Shown: in pieces, positions 24,847-36,100 of the stretch
How the letters are laid out: each line of letters starts with the position of its first letter
Position numbering within the stretch: the first letter of the stretch is position 1
Assembly: GCA_041441555.1 (NCBI GenBank)
Contig: JASDSW010000097.1
Location: 1-40,404 of the forward strand
Direction: 5' to 3'
Length of the DNA stretch: 40,404 bases
Origin: Pseudaeromonas sp041441555
Lineage (GTDB): Bacteria; Pseudomonadota; Gammaproteobacteria; Enterobacterales; Aeromonadaceae
Notes under the pieces: generated by a model
Database searches by the model: none
Told to the model about the DNA's origin: nothing
The model's input: the letters and a program-made list of their open reading frames with translations, nothing else
Translations under genes and position numbers: made by a program

Positions 24847-24876
24847 TTGGCAATTGTTTTATGACTTTATAGTCAT
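24847..24876. promoter_or_regulatory. Promoter and dyad between the LysR and MFS genes
   Basis: ATGACTTTATAGTCAT (24861-24876) is a perfect 6-bp-arm dyad with the T-N11-A form of LysR boxes. It overlaps a possible MFS promoter: TTGGCA (24847-24852) and TATAGT (24868-24873), a short 15-bp spacing. Binding there would block or remodel that promoter. Confidence 0.55.
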
Positions 24877-24946
24877 TTTTGCCACAAAAGCTCAGCGCCA
24901 TACTCGCGCCACTGCCCGCTGTGGGCTCATTTCCCAAGGAGACTCT

Positions 24947-26116
24947 ATGCCACTGGCGCTTTTTGCCCTCACCCTCAGTGCGTTTGCCATCGGCACCACT
25001 GAATTTGTCATCGTCGGGCTGATCCCGACCATTGCCAACCAACTGCAAGTATCCCTGCCTTCGGCGGGTCTGCTGGTCAGCCTGTATGCCCTCGGCGTCG
25101 CCATCGGCGCCCCGGTGTTGACGGCGCTGACCGGCCGCGTGCCACGCAAGACGCTGCTGCTGGCGCTGATGCTGCTGTTTATCGGCGGTAACCTGCTGGC
25201 CTGGCAGGCCCCCGGCTACGGCACCCTGATCCTGGCGCGCATCATCACCGGGCTGGCCCACGGTGTCTTCTTCTCGGTGGGCTCAACTATTGCCACCGGC
25301 CTCGTCAGTCGGGACAAGGCTGCCAGTGCCATTGCCATCATGTTTGCCGGCCTCACGGTGGCGCTGGTGACCGGCGTGCCGCTGGGTACCTGGATTGGCC
25401 AGCAATTTGGCTGGCGCGAGACCTTTCTGGCCGTCTCGTTGCTCGGCTTGCTGGCCCTGATCGGCTCGGCACTACTGATCCCGGCTCATCTGCGGCACAG
25501 TGCGCCGCCGGCGTGGCGCGATCAGCTGCGGGTGTTGACGGCTCGGCCGCTGCTGAAGGTCTATGCCAAGACGGCACTGGGGTATGGTGGTACCTTCACC
25601 GCCTTCACCTTCCTCTCGCCGATCCTGCAGCAGATCAGTGGCTTCACACCGAATCAGGTCAGCCTGTTGCTGCTGGTCTATGGCGTCTCGGTGGCGGTCG
25701 GTAACCTGTGGGGTGGCCGTCTGGCCGACCGCCTGGGACCTGTGCCGGCCTTGCGCCGCCTGTTTGCCGGTCTGGCGCTGGTCTTGCTGCTGTTGACCTT
25801 CACCGCTCCCAGTCCGCTGCTGGCAGCTCTGACGGTGCTGATCTGGGGCGCCTTTGCCTTTGGCAATGTGCCGGCCTTGCAGGTGCGGGTGGTGCAGCAG
25901 GCCGAACGTCATGCGCCGGGCGCGGTGGATGTCGCCTCCGGCCTCAACATCGCCGCCTTCAACATCGGCATCGCCCTGGGCTCCATCATCGGTGGCCTGA
26001 TGGTGGAACACCTGGGACTGATGCATACCCCCTGGATCGGTGCCCTCATCGTGCTGCTGGCGTTGGGATTGACCGCAGGCTCGGAGCGGGGAACGCCCAA
26101 GGCTGCCGGGATTTAG
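24947..26116 (+). CDS. MFS transporter, DHA1 / arabinose-efflux type
   Basis: A 389-residue inner-membrane protein with 12 hydrophobic segments. The opening MPLALFALTLSAFAIGTTEF and the helix 4-5 stretch HGVFFSVGSTIATGLV are hallmarks of the AraJ/YdhP branch of drug and sugar exporters. ATG 24947 has AAGGAG five bases upstream; the frame is open to 24836, but the added 37 residues are not transporter-like. It is divergent from its probable LysR regulator, with a repeat copy downstream. The substrate is unknown. Confidence 0.85.
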   Translation: MPLALFALTLSAFAIGTTEFVIVGLIPTIANQLQVSLPSAGLLVSLYALGVAIGAPVLTALTGRVPRKTLLLALMLLFIGGNLLAWQAPGYGTLILARIITGLAHGVFFSVGSTIATGLVSRDKAASAIAIMFAGLTVALVTGVPLGTWIGQQFGWRETFLAVSLLGLLALIGSALLIPAHLRHSAPPAWRDQLRVLTARPLLKVYAKTALGYGGTFTAFTFLSPILQQISGFTPNQVSLLLLVYGVSVAVGNLWGGRLADRLGPVPALRRLFAGLALVLLLLTFTAPSPLLAALTVLIWGAFAFGNVPALQVRVVQQAERHAPGAVDVASGLNIAAFNIGIALGSIIGGLMVEHLGLMHTPWIGALIVLLALGLTAGSERGTPKAAGI

Positions 26117-26145
26117 CGACGCAGCAAGGCTGTACGCTGAAGGAA

Positions 26146-26252
26146 AAGGCAGGGGCATTCCCTTTCGTCAACACGCCGTAAACCCATCCGTGGGGGCTCG
26201 ATGGCGGCATCCTTGCCGCCAACGGTTGACTCAATGGAACACTCCCTGCCTT
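26146..26252 (+). repeat. Intergenic palindromic repeat, copy 2
   Basis: A 107-bp element between the convergent MFS and Old Yellow Enzyme genes. The outer arms begin AAGGCAGGG and end CCCTGCCTT, with inner GTCAAC/GTTGAC. The core contains the hairpin GGCGGCA-TCCT-TGCCGCC and a smaller CCCA/TGGG hairpin. All three copies in the window have the same orientation. Confidence 0.92.
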
Positions 26253-26313
26253 GTCCGATCGGCATTCCCCTGTAACTGGGGACTTTCTGTTTGTGCGTTT
26301 TGGCTCGGGACGG

Positions 26314-27423
26314 TTAGAGCGGATCTGGCGTCAGGCGCGGATAGTCGGTCAAGCCGTGGGCACCGCCGCCGAACAGGGTGGCCGGATCGTGCTGAGCCCA
26401 GGGGGCACCGCTGCGGATCCGCTCCGGCAGATCCGGATTGGCGATGAAGGGGCGGCCAAAACCGATGAGGTCGGCCCATCCTTCGCGGATCGCCGACCGG
26501 GCTCGGGCGGCATCGTATTTGCCGGCATAGATCAATACATTCGAAAAGGCGGCTCGAATGGCCTGCTTGAACTCGACGCGCATTTGCGGGGCGTCATCCC
26601 AGTCGGCTTCGGCGATATGCAGATAGGCAATGTCCAGTTGACCCAGCAGACGGGCGGCCGCCGTATAGGTGGTTTCCGGATCGGCATCGACGGTGCCATT
26701 GAGGGTAGTGAGCGGCGCCAGGCGCACACCCACCCGTGCGGCGCCGATTTCGGCACAGACGGCGCGGGTGACCTCATCGAGGAAGCGCAGACGGTTCTCC
26801 AGGCTGCCGCCGTATTCATCCTGCCGGGCGTTGGAGCCGGAGTCGAGGAACTGGTTGATGAGGTAGCCATTGGCGCCGTGCAGCTCGATGCCATCAAAAC
26901 CGGCATCGATGGCGTTGCGGGCTGCCTGGCGGTATTCGTCGACGATGCCGGCGATCTCATCCAGGCTCAGGGCGCGTGGCGTGACGGTTTCGACGAAGCC
27001 TGGCATGTCGCTGCCATTATCGACAAAAACCCGTACCCCTTCGGCTCGCAACGCCGAGGCGGAGAGCGGTTGCTGGCCGCCAATGTTATCCGGATGGGTG
27101 ACGCGGCCGACATGCCACAGCTGGGCGAAGATGAGACCGCCCTTGGCATGTACGGCATCGGTCACCAGCCGCCAGCCGGCGATTTGCTCCGGGCTGTAGA
27201 TGCCCGGGGTCCAGGCATAGCCCTTGCCGAGCGCTGAAATTTGGGTGCCTTCGGCGATGATGAGGCCGGCACTGGCTCGTTGGGCATAGTAGTCGGCCAT
27301 CAAGGCATTGGCGACATCGCCGGGCTGACTGGCACGGGAGCGGGTCATCGGCGGCATGACGATGCGGTTGCTCAGCTGGTAATGACCGAGGCGCAACGGG
27401 GTAAATAGACAATCTTGGGACAT
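26314..27423 (-). CDS. Old Yellow Enzyme family alkene reductase (NemA-like)
   Basis: A 369-residue FMN-dependent TIM-barrel enzyme that reduces activated C=C bonds or nitro compounds with NAD(P)H. Landmarks are the N-terminal NRIVMPPMTRSRA (FMN-contacting Thr), IAEGTQIS, the substrate-binding pair His/Asn in ELHGANGYLINQF, the catalytic Tyr segment RQDEYGGSLENR and the phosphate-binding GFGRPFIANPDLP. ATG 27423 has GGAG 7 bases upstream. It is co-directional with norR, 133 bp downstream of it, but a terminator-like hairpin lies between them. A role in electrophile or nitrosative-stress repair is plausible, not shown. Confidence 0.9.
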   Translation of the reverse strand: MSQDCLFTPLRLGHYQLSNRIVMPPMTRSRASQPGDVANALMADYYAQRASAGLIIAEGTQISALGKGYAWTPGIYSPEQIAGWRLVTDAVHAKGGLIFAQLWHVGRVTHPDNIGGQQPLSASALRAEGVRVFVDNGSDMPGFVETVTPRALSLDEIAGIVDEYRQAARNAIDAGFDGIELHGANGYLINQFLDSGSNARQDEYGGSLENRLRFLDEVTRAVCAEIGAARVGVRLAPLTTLNGTVDADPETTYTAAARLLGQLDIAYLHIAEADWDDAPQMRVEFKQAIRAAFSNVLIYAGKYDAARARSAIREGWADLIGFGRPFIANPDLPERIRSGAPWAQHDPATLFGGGAHGLTDYPRLTPDPL

Positions 27424-27480
27424 GAGCGGACTCCATGAAGACACAAAGAGAGCCTGACTCTAACCCCAACCACGGCGAGG

Positions 27481-27515
27481 AAAAACCACGCCGCGCTCAG
27501 CACAGTGCTGCGCGG
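27481..27515 (-). terminator. Terminator after norR
   Basis: On the minus strand CCGCGCAGCA, loop CTG, TGCT-GA-GCGCGG forms a 10-bp stem with a 2-base bulge, followed after five bases by TTTTT (27485-27481). It separates norR from the reductase gene. Confidence 0.6.
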
Positions 27516-27556
27516 GTGACAGCAATCGTCGATGTAGGATCCTCCGAGCGCGGGAG

Positions 27557-29104
<1,548 letters not shown>

Positions 29105-29263
29105 GTTGAGCCTCCTGAGAATGTCGGCCCATGCTACTAAAAAAAGCCGATAAAATGCATCAAATGCTAATTGTTCCCACCGGTGCTGATTGTCTTGGCA
29201 TCAGATCGCTGATGAGAAAAGCCGTCTGTCGGGCCGGGCTGTGGGGTGATCGAAGCCGGTGCG

Positions 29264-29278
29264 CGGTCAGGATGACCG
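29264..29278. promoter_or_regulatory. Possible NorR site upstream of norR
   Basis: CGGTCAGGATGACCG is a perfect 6-bp-arm dyad containing GT-N7-AC and the same GTCA-N3-TGAC core as two of the sites before hcp. It lies 160 bp upstream of the norR start, a position suited to autoregulation. A single isolated site is weaker evidence than the hcp cluster. Confidence 0.45.
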
Positions 29279-29385
29279 AAAAAGGGAGCGCCACGCCAGG
29301 GATGGCGTGTGGTGACCGGCCGGTGAAGAGCAACCCACAGCACGGGACTTTCCCGGCAGTCGGCACCCCGTCAAGCCGCAGGATT

Positions 29386-29413
29386 GTTAAGGGCCGCGGC
29401 TTCGGCCCTTAAC
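29386..29413. other. Perfect 11-bp hairpin upstream of recC
   Basis: GTTAAGGGCCG (29386-29396) pairs with CGGCCCTTAAC (29403-29413), loop CGGCTT. There is no T-tract on the right, so a terminator is not clearly indicated. It may shape the recC leader mRNA. Confidence 0.5.
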
Positions 29414-29629
29414 CCGCCCCCGCCAAGCGGCAGGTTGGCAAACCACCCAAGCCGACCGAGGGCGGAGCGGACTGAGCAAGTTTCAACATGGTTGCACGAT
29501 GCAGGCCGCATGACGGCCAAATCGCGCCTCTTGCCGCAAATAAGCCGTTTTCTCTCAGCCAGTTACCCATTTTTTCTTTATGATGCAGCTTCGGGTCAGC
29601 CGGTGAGTGTCGCCGGGCCAGGAGGATGC

Positions 29630-32600
29630 ATGTTTTCCGTTTACCACTCCAATCACCTCGATGTTCTCAAGTCACTGCTGGCGGCCTTGATCCGCCGCGA
29701 CCCCTTAGCCGATCCCTTCGCCAGCGAGCTGATCCTGGTGCAGAGCCCCGGCATGGCGCAGTGGCTCAAGCAGCAACTGGCGGTGGAATTCGGCATCGCC
29801 GCCCGGCTGGAGTTTCCGCTCCCCTCGTCGTTTGTCTGGCGTCTGTTTGCCCAGGTGTTGCCCCAAGTCCCGGAGCGCAACCCCTATACCAAACCGGCCA
29901 TGCTCTGGCGGCTGATGCGTGTCCTGCCGGAGTTGCTGAATGAACCTGACTTTGCCTCGCTGCACAGCTATCTGACCGACGATGCGGATGAGCGCAAGCG
30001 CTACCAGCTCTGCCAGCGTATCGCCGACGTGTTCGACCAGTATCTGGTCTATCGGCCGGACTGGATCGCCGATTGGGAAGAGGGGGGAGCGCTCGGTGCG
30101 CAGAAGCAGCCCTGGCAGCCGCAGCTGTGGCGGGAGTTGGTATCGGCCACCGAACAGCAGGCCACTCATATTCACCGAGCCAATCTGTTTGAATCCCTGA
30201 TCCAGCGCCTGCAAACGGGCCAGCTGCCGGCCAATCTGCCCCAGCGCCTCTTCGTGTTTGGCATCAGCTCTCTGCCTCCGCACTACCTGCGGGCGTTGCA
30301 GGCGCTGGGTAACCATACCGAAGTGCATCTGATGCTGACCAACCCCTGTCGCCACTACTGGGGCGATCTCATCGAGTCCTGGCGCATGAATCAGGGGTGG
30401 TTGCAGCAGTTGTTGGCACGCCGCCGTGCCCAGCTGGACGCCACACTGATCCCGGGGGCGGAGCAGCCGCTGGTGGCCGACTCGGCCAGCCTGGATCGCC
30501 TCTTCGCCGATACCGGTGACATGGCCCAGGGCAACCCGCTGCTGGTCTCCATGGGCAAGCAGGGGCGGGATCACCTCTCCTTGCTGGTGGATCTGCAGCC
30601 GAACGAGTTTGATGCCTTCGTCGAGATCCCGCCGGACAATCTGCTGCACCTGCTGCAATCGGATATTCTGGATCTCAAGGATCGCAGCCGGGAGAGCGAA
30701 AAATACCTCCTGGCGGTGGAGGATGAGTCCTTGGTCATCCATGCCTGCCACAGCCCGATGCGCGAGGTGGAGGTGTTGCACGACGCCCTGCTGGCGCGCT
30801 TTGCCGCCGATCCGACTCTCAAGCCGCGCGATGTGGTGGTGATGGTGGCCGACATCAACAGCTACAGCCCCTTCATCCAGGCGGTGTTTGGTTCGGCCGC
30901 TGCCGAGCGCCACATTCCCTTCTCCATCTCCGACCGCTCGGCGCCCCAGGAGAGCCCGCTGCTGCAGAGCTTCCTGACGCTCTTGCATCTGCCGGATCTG
31001 CGCTGCAGCGCCCCCGAGTTGCTGAGCCTGCTGGCGGTGCCCGAGGTGCTGGCGGCCCAAGGGCTCGAGGAGGCGGATCTGCAGCAGATGCAGGGCTGGA
31101 TCCGCGAAGCGAGCATTCGTTGGGGGCTGGACTGCAGTGATGCGCAGCGGTTCTCCCTCGACCAGATGCCGGCCAACACCTGGCAACACGGGGTCGAACG
31201 CATGCTGCTGGGTTTTGCGATGGCCTGCGATGAGCCGGTGGCCGATATTCTGCCCTACCGCGAGATCGAGGGGCAGGATGCGGCGCGACTGGGGCGGCTG
31301 AGCCACTTCCTCAATCGTCTGCGCTGGCTGCGTGACCAGTTGCCGCTGGCCCGCTCGGTCAGCGAGTGGGGCTGCCTCATCGATCAGCTGTTGCTGGAGT
31401 TCTACCTGGCCGATGAGGAGGGGGAGGCGCAGCTGGAGTTGATCCGTCAGGCGCTGCGTCAGTTGCGCGATCAGCTGCAGGAGGCTGGCTATCAGGATCC
31501 GCTGTCGCTGGCGGTGTTGCGTGATCATCTGCAGAGCACGCTGACCGGGGTTCGCTCCGGCCAGCAGTTCCTCGCCGGTCGGGTCAACTTCTGCACCCTG
31601 ATGCCAATGCGCTCCATCCCGTTCAAGATGGTCTGCCTGCTCGGGATGAACGATGGCGTCTATCCGCGCGCCGTGCCGCCGCTGGGCTTCGATCTGATGG
31701 CCGAGGCGCCGCGCCGGGGGGATCGTTCCCGTCGCGAGGATGATCGCTACCTGTTTCTCGAGGCGCTGCTGGCGGCCGAGCAGCATCTCTATCTCTCCTA
31801 TGTCGCCCGCAGCAGCCAGGACAACTCGGAAAAAGAGCCCTCGGTGCTGCTGGCCGAGCTGCTCGACTACTGCCAGTCATCGCTGACGCTGCCGGAGCTG
31901 GCTGCTGCCGAGTCTGCGGGTGATGAAGCAGATTTTGATGAATCTGATGTTGATGAGTCAGTGCGCCGCGAGGCGGTGGCCCGGCGACTGATCCGTCACG
32001 AGGCGCTGGTGCCCTACGATGCCCGTTACTTCGACGCCCAAGCCCCCCAGAGCTATGCCGCCGAGTGGGCGCATGCCCTGCCGACGGAGGAGGCGACTCC
32101 CCCCTTCTTCGCCACAGCCCTGCCATTGCCGCAGGAGTGGTATCAGCAGCCGGAGCTGGAGCTGGCCGATCTGCTGCGTTTCTTCCGCAATCCGGTGGCT
32201 GGTTTCTTCGAGCGCACGCTGCGGGTGCAGTTTCGCCAGCAGGAGCAGACCCTGGCCGAGGATGAACCCTTCGCCGCCGATGCCCTCGACAGCTACCTGC
32301 TCAAGCAGCGACTGCTGGAGGCTCGTCTGCAGGATGAGGCGGCCCTGAGTCGGTTGCGCCAGCGGTTGCAGCTCTCCGGCCAACTGCCGGTCGGTGCCTT
32401 CGGGCAACTGCAGCTCGATGAGGCGGCGGCAGGCATAGAGCCTCTGTGTGAGGTGCTGCAGTCGCTACTGAGCGAGGCGCCGACCCGCCAGCTGTTCCAC
32501 CTGCACTGGCCGCAGCTCCAACTGCCCGAGAGTGAGCCGCCTGAGAGGTCTAGCGGGGCAACCCTGCTGGGCTCGGTCTCCGGCATTCACGAGGGCACCC

Positions 32601-33115
32601 TGCTGCGCTATCGGGTGGGAGCCTTCTCGGCGCCCCATCTGCTGCGCGCCTGGCTGGAACATCTGGTGCTGTGTGCCAGCTCGTCGCAACCCCCGGCGCC
32701 GACCCATCTGCTCGGCCTCAAGGAGCACCAACTGTTGCGGCCGGTGGCGCCGGCCGAGGCGCGCCAGCAGTTGGCTGCCTGGCTGGAGTGCTATCTGCTG
32801 GGGTTGACGCGCCCCCTGCCACTGCTGCCGCAGACCGCCTGGTGCTGGGTGAAGGAAGGTGGCAGCCTGGTGCAGGACGCCGATGGCGCGACGCGCTGGC
32901 AGCGGCATACCGATGCCGCGCAATTGGCCAAGGCCGATGAGAAGATGCGGCAGCAGTTCGAGGGTTCCGATTTTGCTCCCGGCCGCGGTGAGGGAGAGGA
33001 TCCTTATGTGCACCGGGTATTCCCGCGTTGGACGCCCGAGCTGCAACAGGCGATTGGTGATTGGGGCGAGCGGCTGCTGGTGCCTCTCCATGCACATCTG
33101 GAGGAGGCCCCATGA
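29630..33115 (+). CDS. recC: Exodeoxyribonuclease V, RecC subunit
   Basis: RecC is the Chi-recognising subunit of RecBCD, the helicase-nuclease that processes double-strand breaks and degrades linear foreign DNA. The 1161-residue protein (E. coli 1122) begins MFSVYHSNHLDVL and keeps SPGMAQWLKQQLAVEFGIAA, FDQYLVYRPDWIADW and the inactive-helicase-like core with a C-terminal nuclease-like fold. The frame is open about 80 codons further left, but AGGAGG at 29620-29625 and homology fix ATG 29630. The stop overlaps recB by 4 bp. There is no ptrA between recC and recB, unlike in E. coli. Confidence 0.95.
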   Translation: MFSVYHSNHLDVLKSLLAALIRRDPLADPFASELILVQSPGMAQWLKQQLAVEFGIAARLEFPLPSSFVWRLFAQVLPQVPERNPYTKPAMLWRLMRVLPELLNEPDFASLHSYLTDDADERKRYQLCQRIADVFDQYLVYRPDWIADWEEGGALGAQKQPWQPQLWRELVSATEQQATHIHRANLFESLIQRLQTGQLPANLPQRLFVFGISSLPPHYLRALQALGNHTEVHLMLTNPCRHYWGDLIESWRMNQGWLQQLLARRRAQLDATLIPGAEQPLVADSASLDRLFADTGDMAQGNPLLVSMGKQGRDHLSLLVDLQPNEFDAFVEIPPDNLLHLLQSDILDLKDRSRESEKYLLAVEDESLVIHACHSPMREVEVLHDALLARFAADPTLKPRDVVVMVADINSYSPFIQAVFGSAAAERHIPFSISDRSAPQESPLLQSFLTLLHLPDLRCSAPELLSLLAVPEVLAAQGLEEADLQQMQGWIREASIRWGLDCSDAQRFSLDQMPANTWQHGVERMLLGFAMACDEPVADILPYREIEGQDAARLGRLSHFLNRLRWLRDQLPLARSVSEWGCLIDQLLLEFYLADEEGEAQLELIRQALRQLRDQLQEAGYQDPLSLAVLRDHLQSTLTGVRSGQQFLAGRVNFCTLMPMRSIPFKMVCLLGMNDGVYPRAVPPLGFDLMAEAPRRGDRSRREDDRYLFLEALLAAEQHLYLSYVARSSQDNSEKEPSVLLAELLDYCQSSLTLPELAAAESAGDEADFDESDVDESVRREAVARRLIRHEALVPYDARYFDAQAPQSYAAEWAHALPTEEATPPFFATALPLPQEWYQQPELELADLLRFFRNPVAGFFERTLRVQFRQQEQTLAEDEPFAADALDSYLLKQRLLEARLQDEAALSRLRQRLQLSGQLPVGAFGQLQLDEAAAGIEPLCEVLQSLLSEAPTRQLFHLHWPQLQLPESEPPERSSGATLLGSVSGIHEGTLLRYRVGAFSAPHLLRAWLEHLVLCASSSQPPAPTHLLGLKEHQLLRPVAPAEARQQLAAWLECYLLGLTRPLPLLPQTAWCWVKEGGSLVQDADGATRWQRHTDAAQLAKADEKMRQQFEGSDFAPGRGEGEDPYVHRVFPRWTPELQQAIGDWGERLLVPLHAHLEEAP

Positions 33116-36100
33116 GCCAGATCCTGAATATTCTGACCTTTCCGCTGCGTCAGGAACGGCTCATCGAGGCCAGCGCCGGTACTGGCAAGACCTACACCAT
33201 CACCGGGCTCTACCTACGCCTGCTGCTGGGTCACGGCGATGCCGATTGTGGCTTTGGTGGTGCCACCCCGCTGCCGCTGCCCGTCGACAAGATCCTGGTG
33301 GTGACCTTCACCGAGGCGGCGACCGAGGAGCTGCGCGGGCGGATCCTGGCGCGCATCCGCGAGGCGCGGCGCGCCTTCGAGGCGGGATCGAGCTCTGATC
33401 CGTTGCTCGCCGATTTGCTGCACGCCTGTGGCGAGCGGGAGTTGGCCACCCGTCTGCTGCTGACCGCCGAACGGCAGATGGACGAGGCGGCCATCTACAC
33501 CATTCACGGCTTCTGCCAGCGGATGCTCAAACGCAACGCCTTCGAGTCAGGGTCACTGTTTGATACCGAATTTGTCAGCGATGATGGCCGGCTGCGCTTC
33601 GAGGCGGTGGCCGACTTCTGGCGTCAGCACTGCTACGGGGTGTCGCTCTCGCTGGCGCGGGCGATCCGCCGCCACTGGGCGGAGCCGGCGGCTCTGCTGC
33701 AGGATCTGGCTCCCCATCTGGCGACCCCGGATCTGCTCTGCCTGGGGGCGACGCCGCTGGTGACGCCGGGTGGCGAGCCCGAGAGCTGGCAGCAGTACCA
33801 TGAGGCGATCCTGCAGCGCATCGAGGCGTTCAAGGCCCAGTGGCGGCAGGCGGCCTCGGATCTGGAGCCCCTGATTGCCGGTTCCGGCGTCGATAAACGC
33901 AGCTATTCGAGCAAGAACCTGCCGAACTGGCTGGCGCAGGTTGGCGCCTGGGCACAGGAGACCACCGAGGATTATCGGCTCTGCGACAAGCTCGAGCGCT
34001 TCTCGCAGGCAACCCTGCTGGCGAAGAGCCCCAAGGGCAATCCGCCCGAGCATCCGCTGTTCGTCGCGGTCGACGAGCTGCTTGCCCAGACTCTGGATAT
34101 CCGCGCCCGGGTGCTGATCGAGGCACTCACCGAGGTGCGGGAGCGGATCCAGCAGGCCAAGCAGCGGCAGCAACTGCTGGCGTTCGACGATCTGCTCAGT
34201 GGGCTGGCGCAGGCGCTGGAGGGGCCGACCGGCGAGCTGTTGGCCGAGCGGATCCGCGAGCTCTATCCGGTGGCGATGATCGACGAGTTTCAGGATACGG
34301 ATCCGCAGCAGTACCGCATCTTCAGTCGGTTGTATGTGGGCCAAGCCAGCTGCGGCCTCTATCTCATCGGCGACCCGAAACAGGCCATCTACGGCTTCCG
34401 TGGCGCCGACATCTTCACCTATATCCAGGCCAAGGCGCAGGTCGCCGCCCACTACACCCTGGAGACCAACTTTCGCTCGACCCAGGCGCTGGTCGATGGG
34501 GTCAATGGCCTGTTCGCCCAGAGTTCGGCCCCCTTCGTCTATGACCAGGCGATCCCGTTCGAGCCGGTTCGGGCCAAAGGCAAGCCAGATGGTTTCACCT
34601 TGCAGGGTGCGCCGGTGCCACCACTGCCCTGGTGCGCCCCCAACGGCGACGAGCCGATGGCGTCGGGTGCCTATCGGCAACGGCTGGCGGCCGCCTGTGC
34701 GGCGCAAATTCATCAATGGCTCACCGATGACGGAGCGCGGCTGGGGGATGAGCCGCTGCAGCCGGGGGATATCGCCATCCTGGTGCGCACCGGCAGCGAG
34801 GCGGCGGCGGTGCGGCGGGCGCTGCGCCAGTTGGGTATCGGCAGCGTCTACCTCTCCAATCGCGACTCCGTGCTCGCCAGTCAGGAGGCTCAGGATCTGT
34901 GGCGGCTGCTGGAGGCTTGTCTGGCGCCGAGCGACGAGATCAAGGTGCGCAGCGTCATGGCCACGGCCCTGCTGGGTTGGAGTGCCGCGCAACTGGCAGC
35001 CCTCAATCAGGACGAGCTGCGCTGGGAGGCCCTGGTCGAGCAGTTCCGCGACTGCGCCCGGCTCTGGCAGAAGCAGGGGGTGCTGCCCATGGTGCGCCAC
35101 TTCCTGTTCCATCATCAGATCCCGGCCCGTCTGCTGAGCGAACCCGAGGGGGAGCGACGGCTGACCGATCTGCTGCATGTGGCCGAGCTGCTGCAGCAGG
35201 CTGCCGCCACGCTGCCGGGGGAACATGCGTTGCTGCGCTGGCTGCGCGAACAGCTGGAGTCCCCGGATGGCAATGCCGATGAACAGAAGCTGCGACTGGA
35301 GTCGGAGCGGCGTCTGGTACAGGTGGTGACCATCCACAAATCCAAGGGGTTGCAGTACCCGCTGGTGTTGCTGCCCTTCATCGCCGATTGGCGACCGGCC
35401 CAGTTGGCGCGCTATCACACCGATGACGGGGTGGTCTGGGATCCGAACAAGGGTAAAGAGGCGCTGGCCTTGGCCGAGCAGGAGCGTCTGGCCGAAGATG
35501 TGCGGCTGCTCTACGTCGCCCTGACCCGCGGCATCTACCTGACCTGGTTAGGAGTTGCCGAGCTCAAGAGCAACAAGGCTCAGTGTCCGAGTGCCCTGCG
35601 CTACCTGTTGTGTGGCGCCGAGGCGGACGGTGAGACCACGCCTCTGGTCGCTCGCTTGAGCGCGCTGCAGGCACAGATCCCGGGGTTGGCCGGTTGGCCG
35701 ATTCCTGCGTGGCCACAGGAGCTCTATCAGGCATCGCAATCGGTGCCAATCGAGCGCGCAGTCCGGCACTTCTCGCGCCCCCTGGAGCGCAACTGGTGGG
35801 TCACCTCCTACTCGGCCCTGTCGGCTCAGGGGACGGGCACGCATAAGGCGACTCCGGCGGTGGCCAGTGCTCCTACTGTCAGCGCGCCATCAGCCGCCTC
35901 GGGCGGTGTGGATGCGGCTGGTTTTGACCGCTTCAACTTTCCGCGCGGTGCTCGTCCGGGGACCTTCCTGCATGGACTGTTCGAGGGGCTGGACTTTGCC
36001 ATCGAGCCGGGGGCGGCGCTGAGTGACTGGATCGACGAGCGGTTGGCGGGGGTCACCCTGGCGACGGATTGGCAAGCCGAGCCCTGGCGTCCGGTGCTGC

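Larger units (their letters stand above)
29105..29629. other. Intergenic region between norR and recC
   Basis: About 525 bp between divergent genes. It holds a NorR-like dyad (29264-29278), a strong hairpin (29386-29413) and a smaller dyad CATCAG-ATCG-CTGATG near 29199-29214. A 93-codon plus-strand frame (29131-29412) has no ribosome binding site and no recognisable protein character and is not called. Promoters for norR and recC must lie here; none could be assigned with confidence. Confidence 0.45.

Noticed and set aside
29131..29412. 93-codon plus-strand ORF before recC
   Set aside because: It has no ribosome binding site and a mixed, Arg/Gly-rich composition, and it passes through a strong hairpin.
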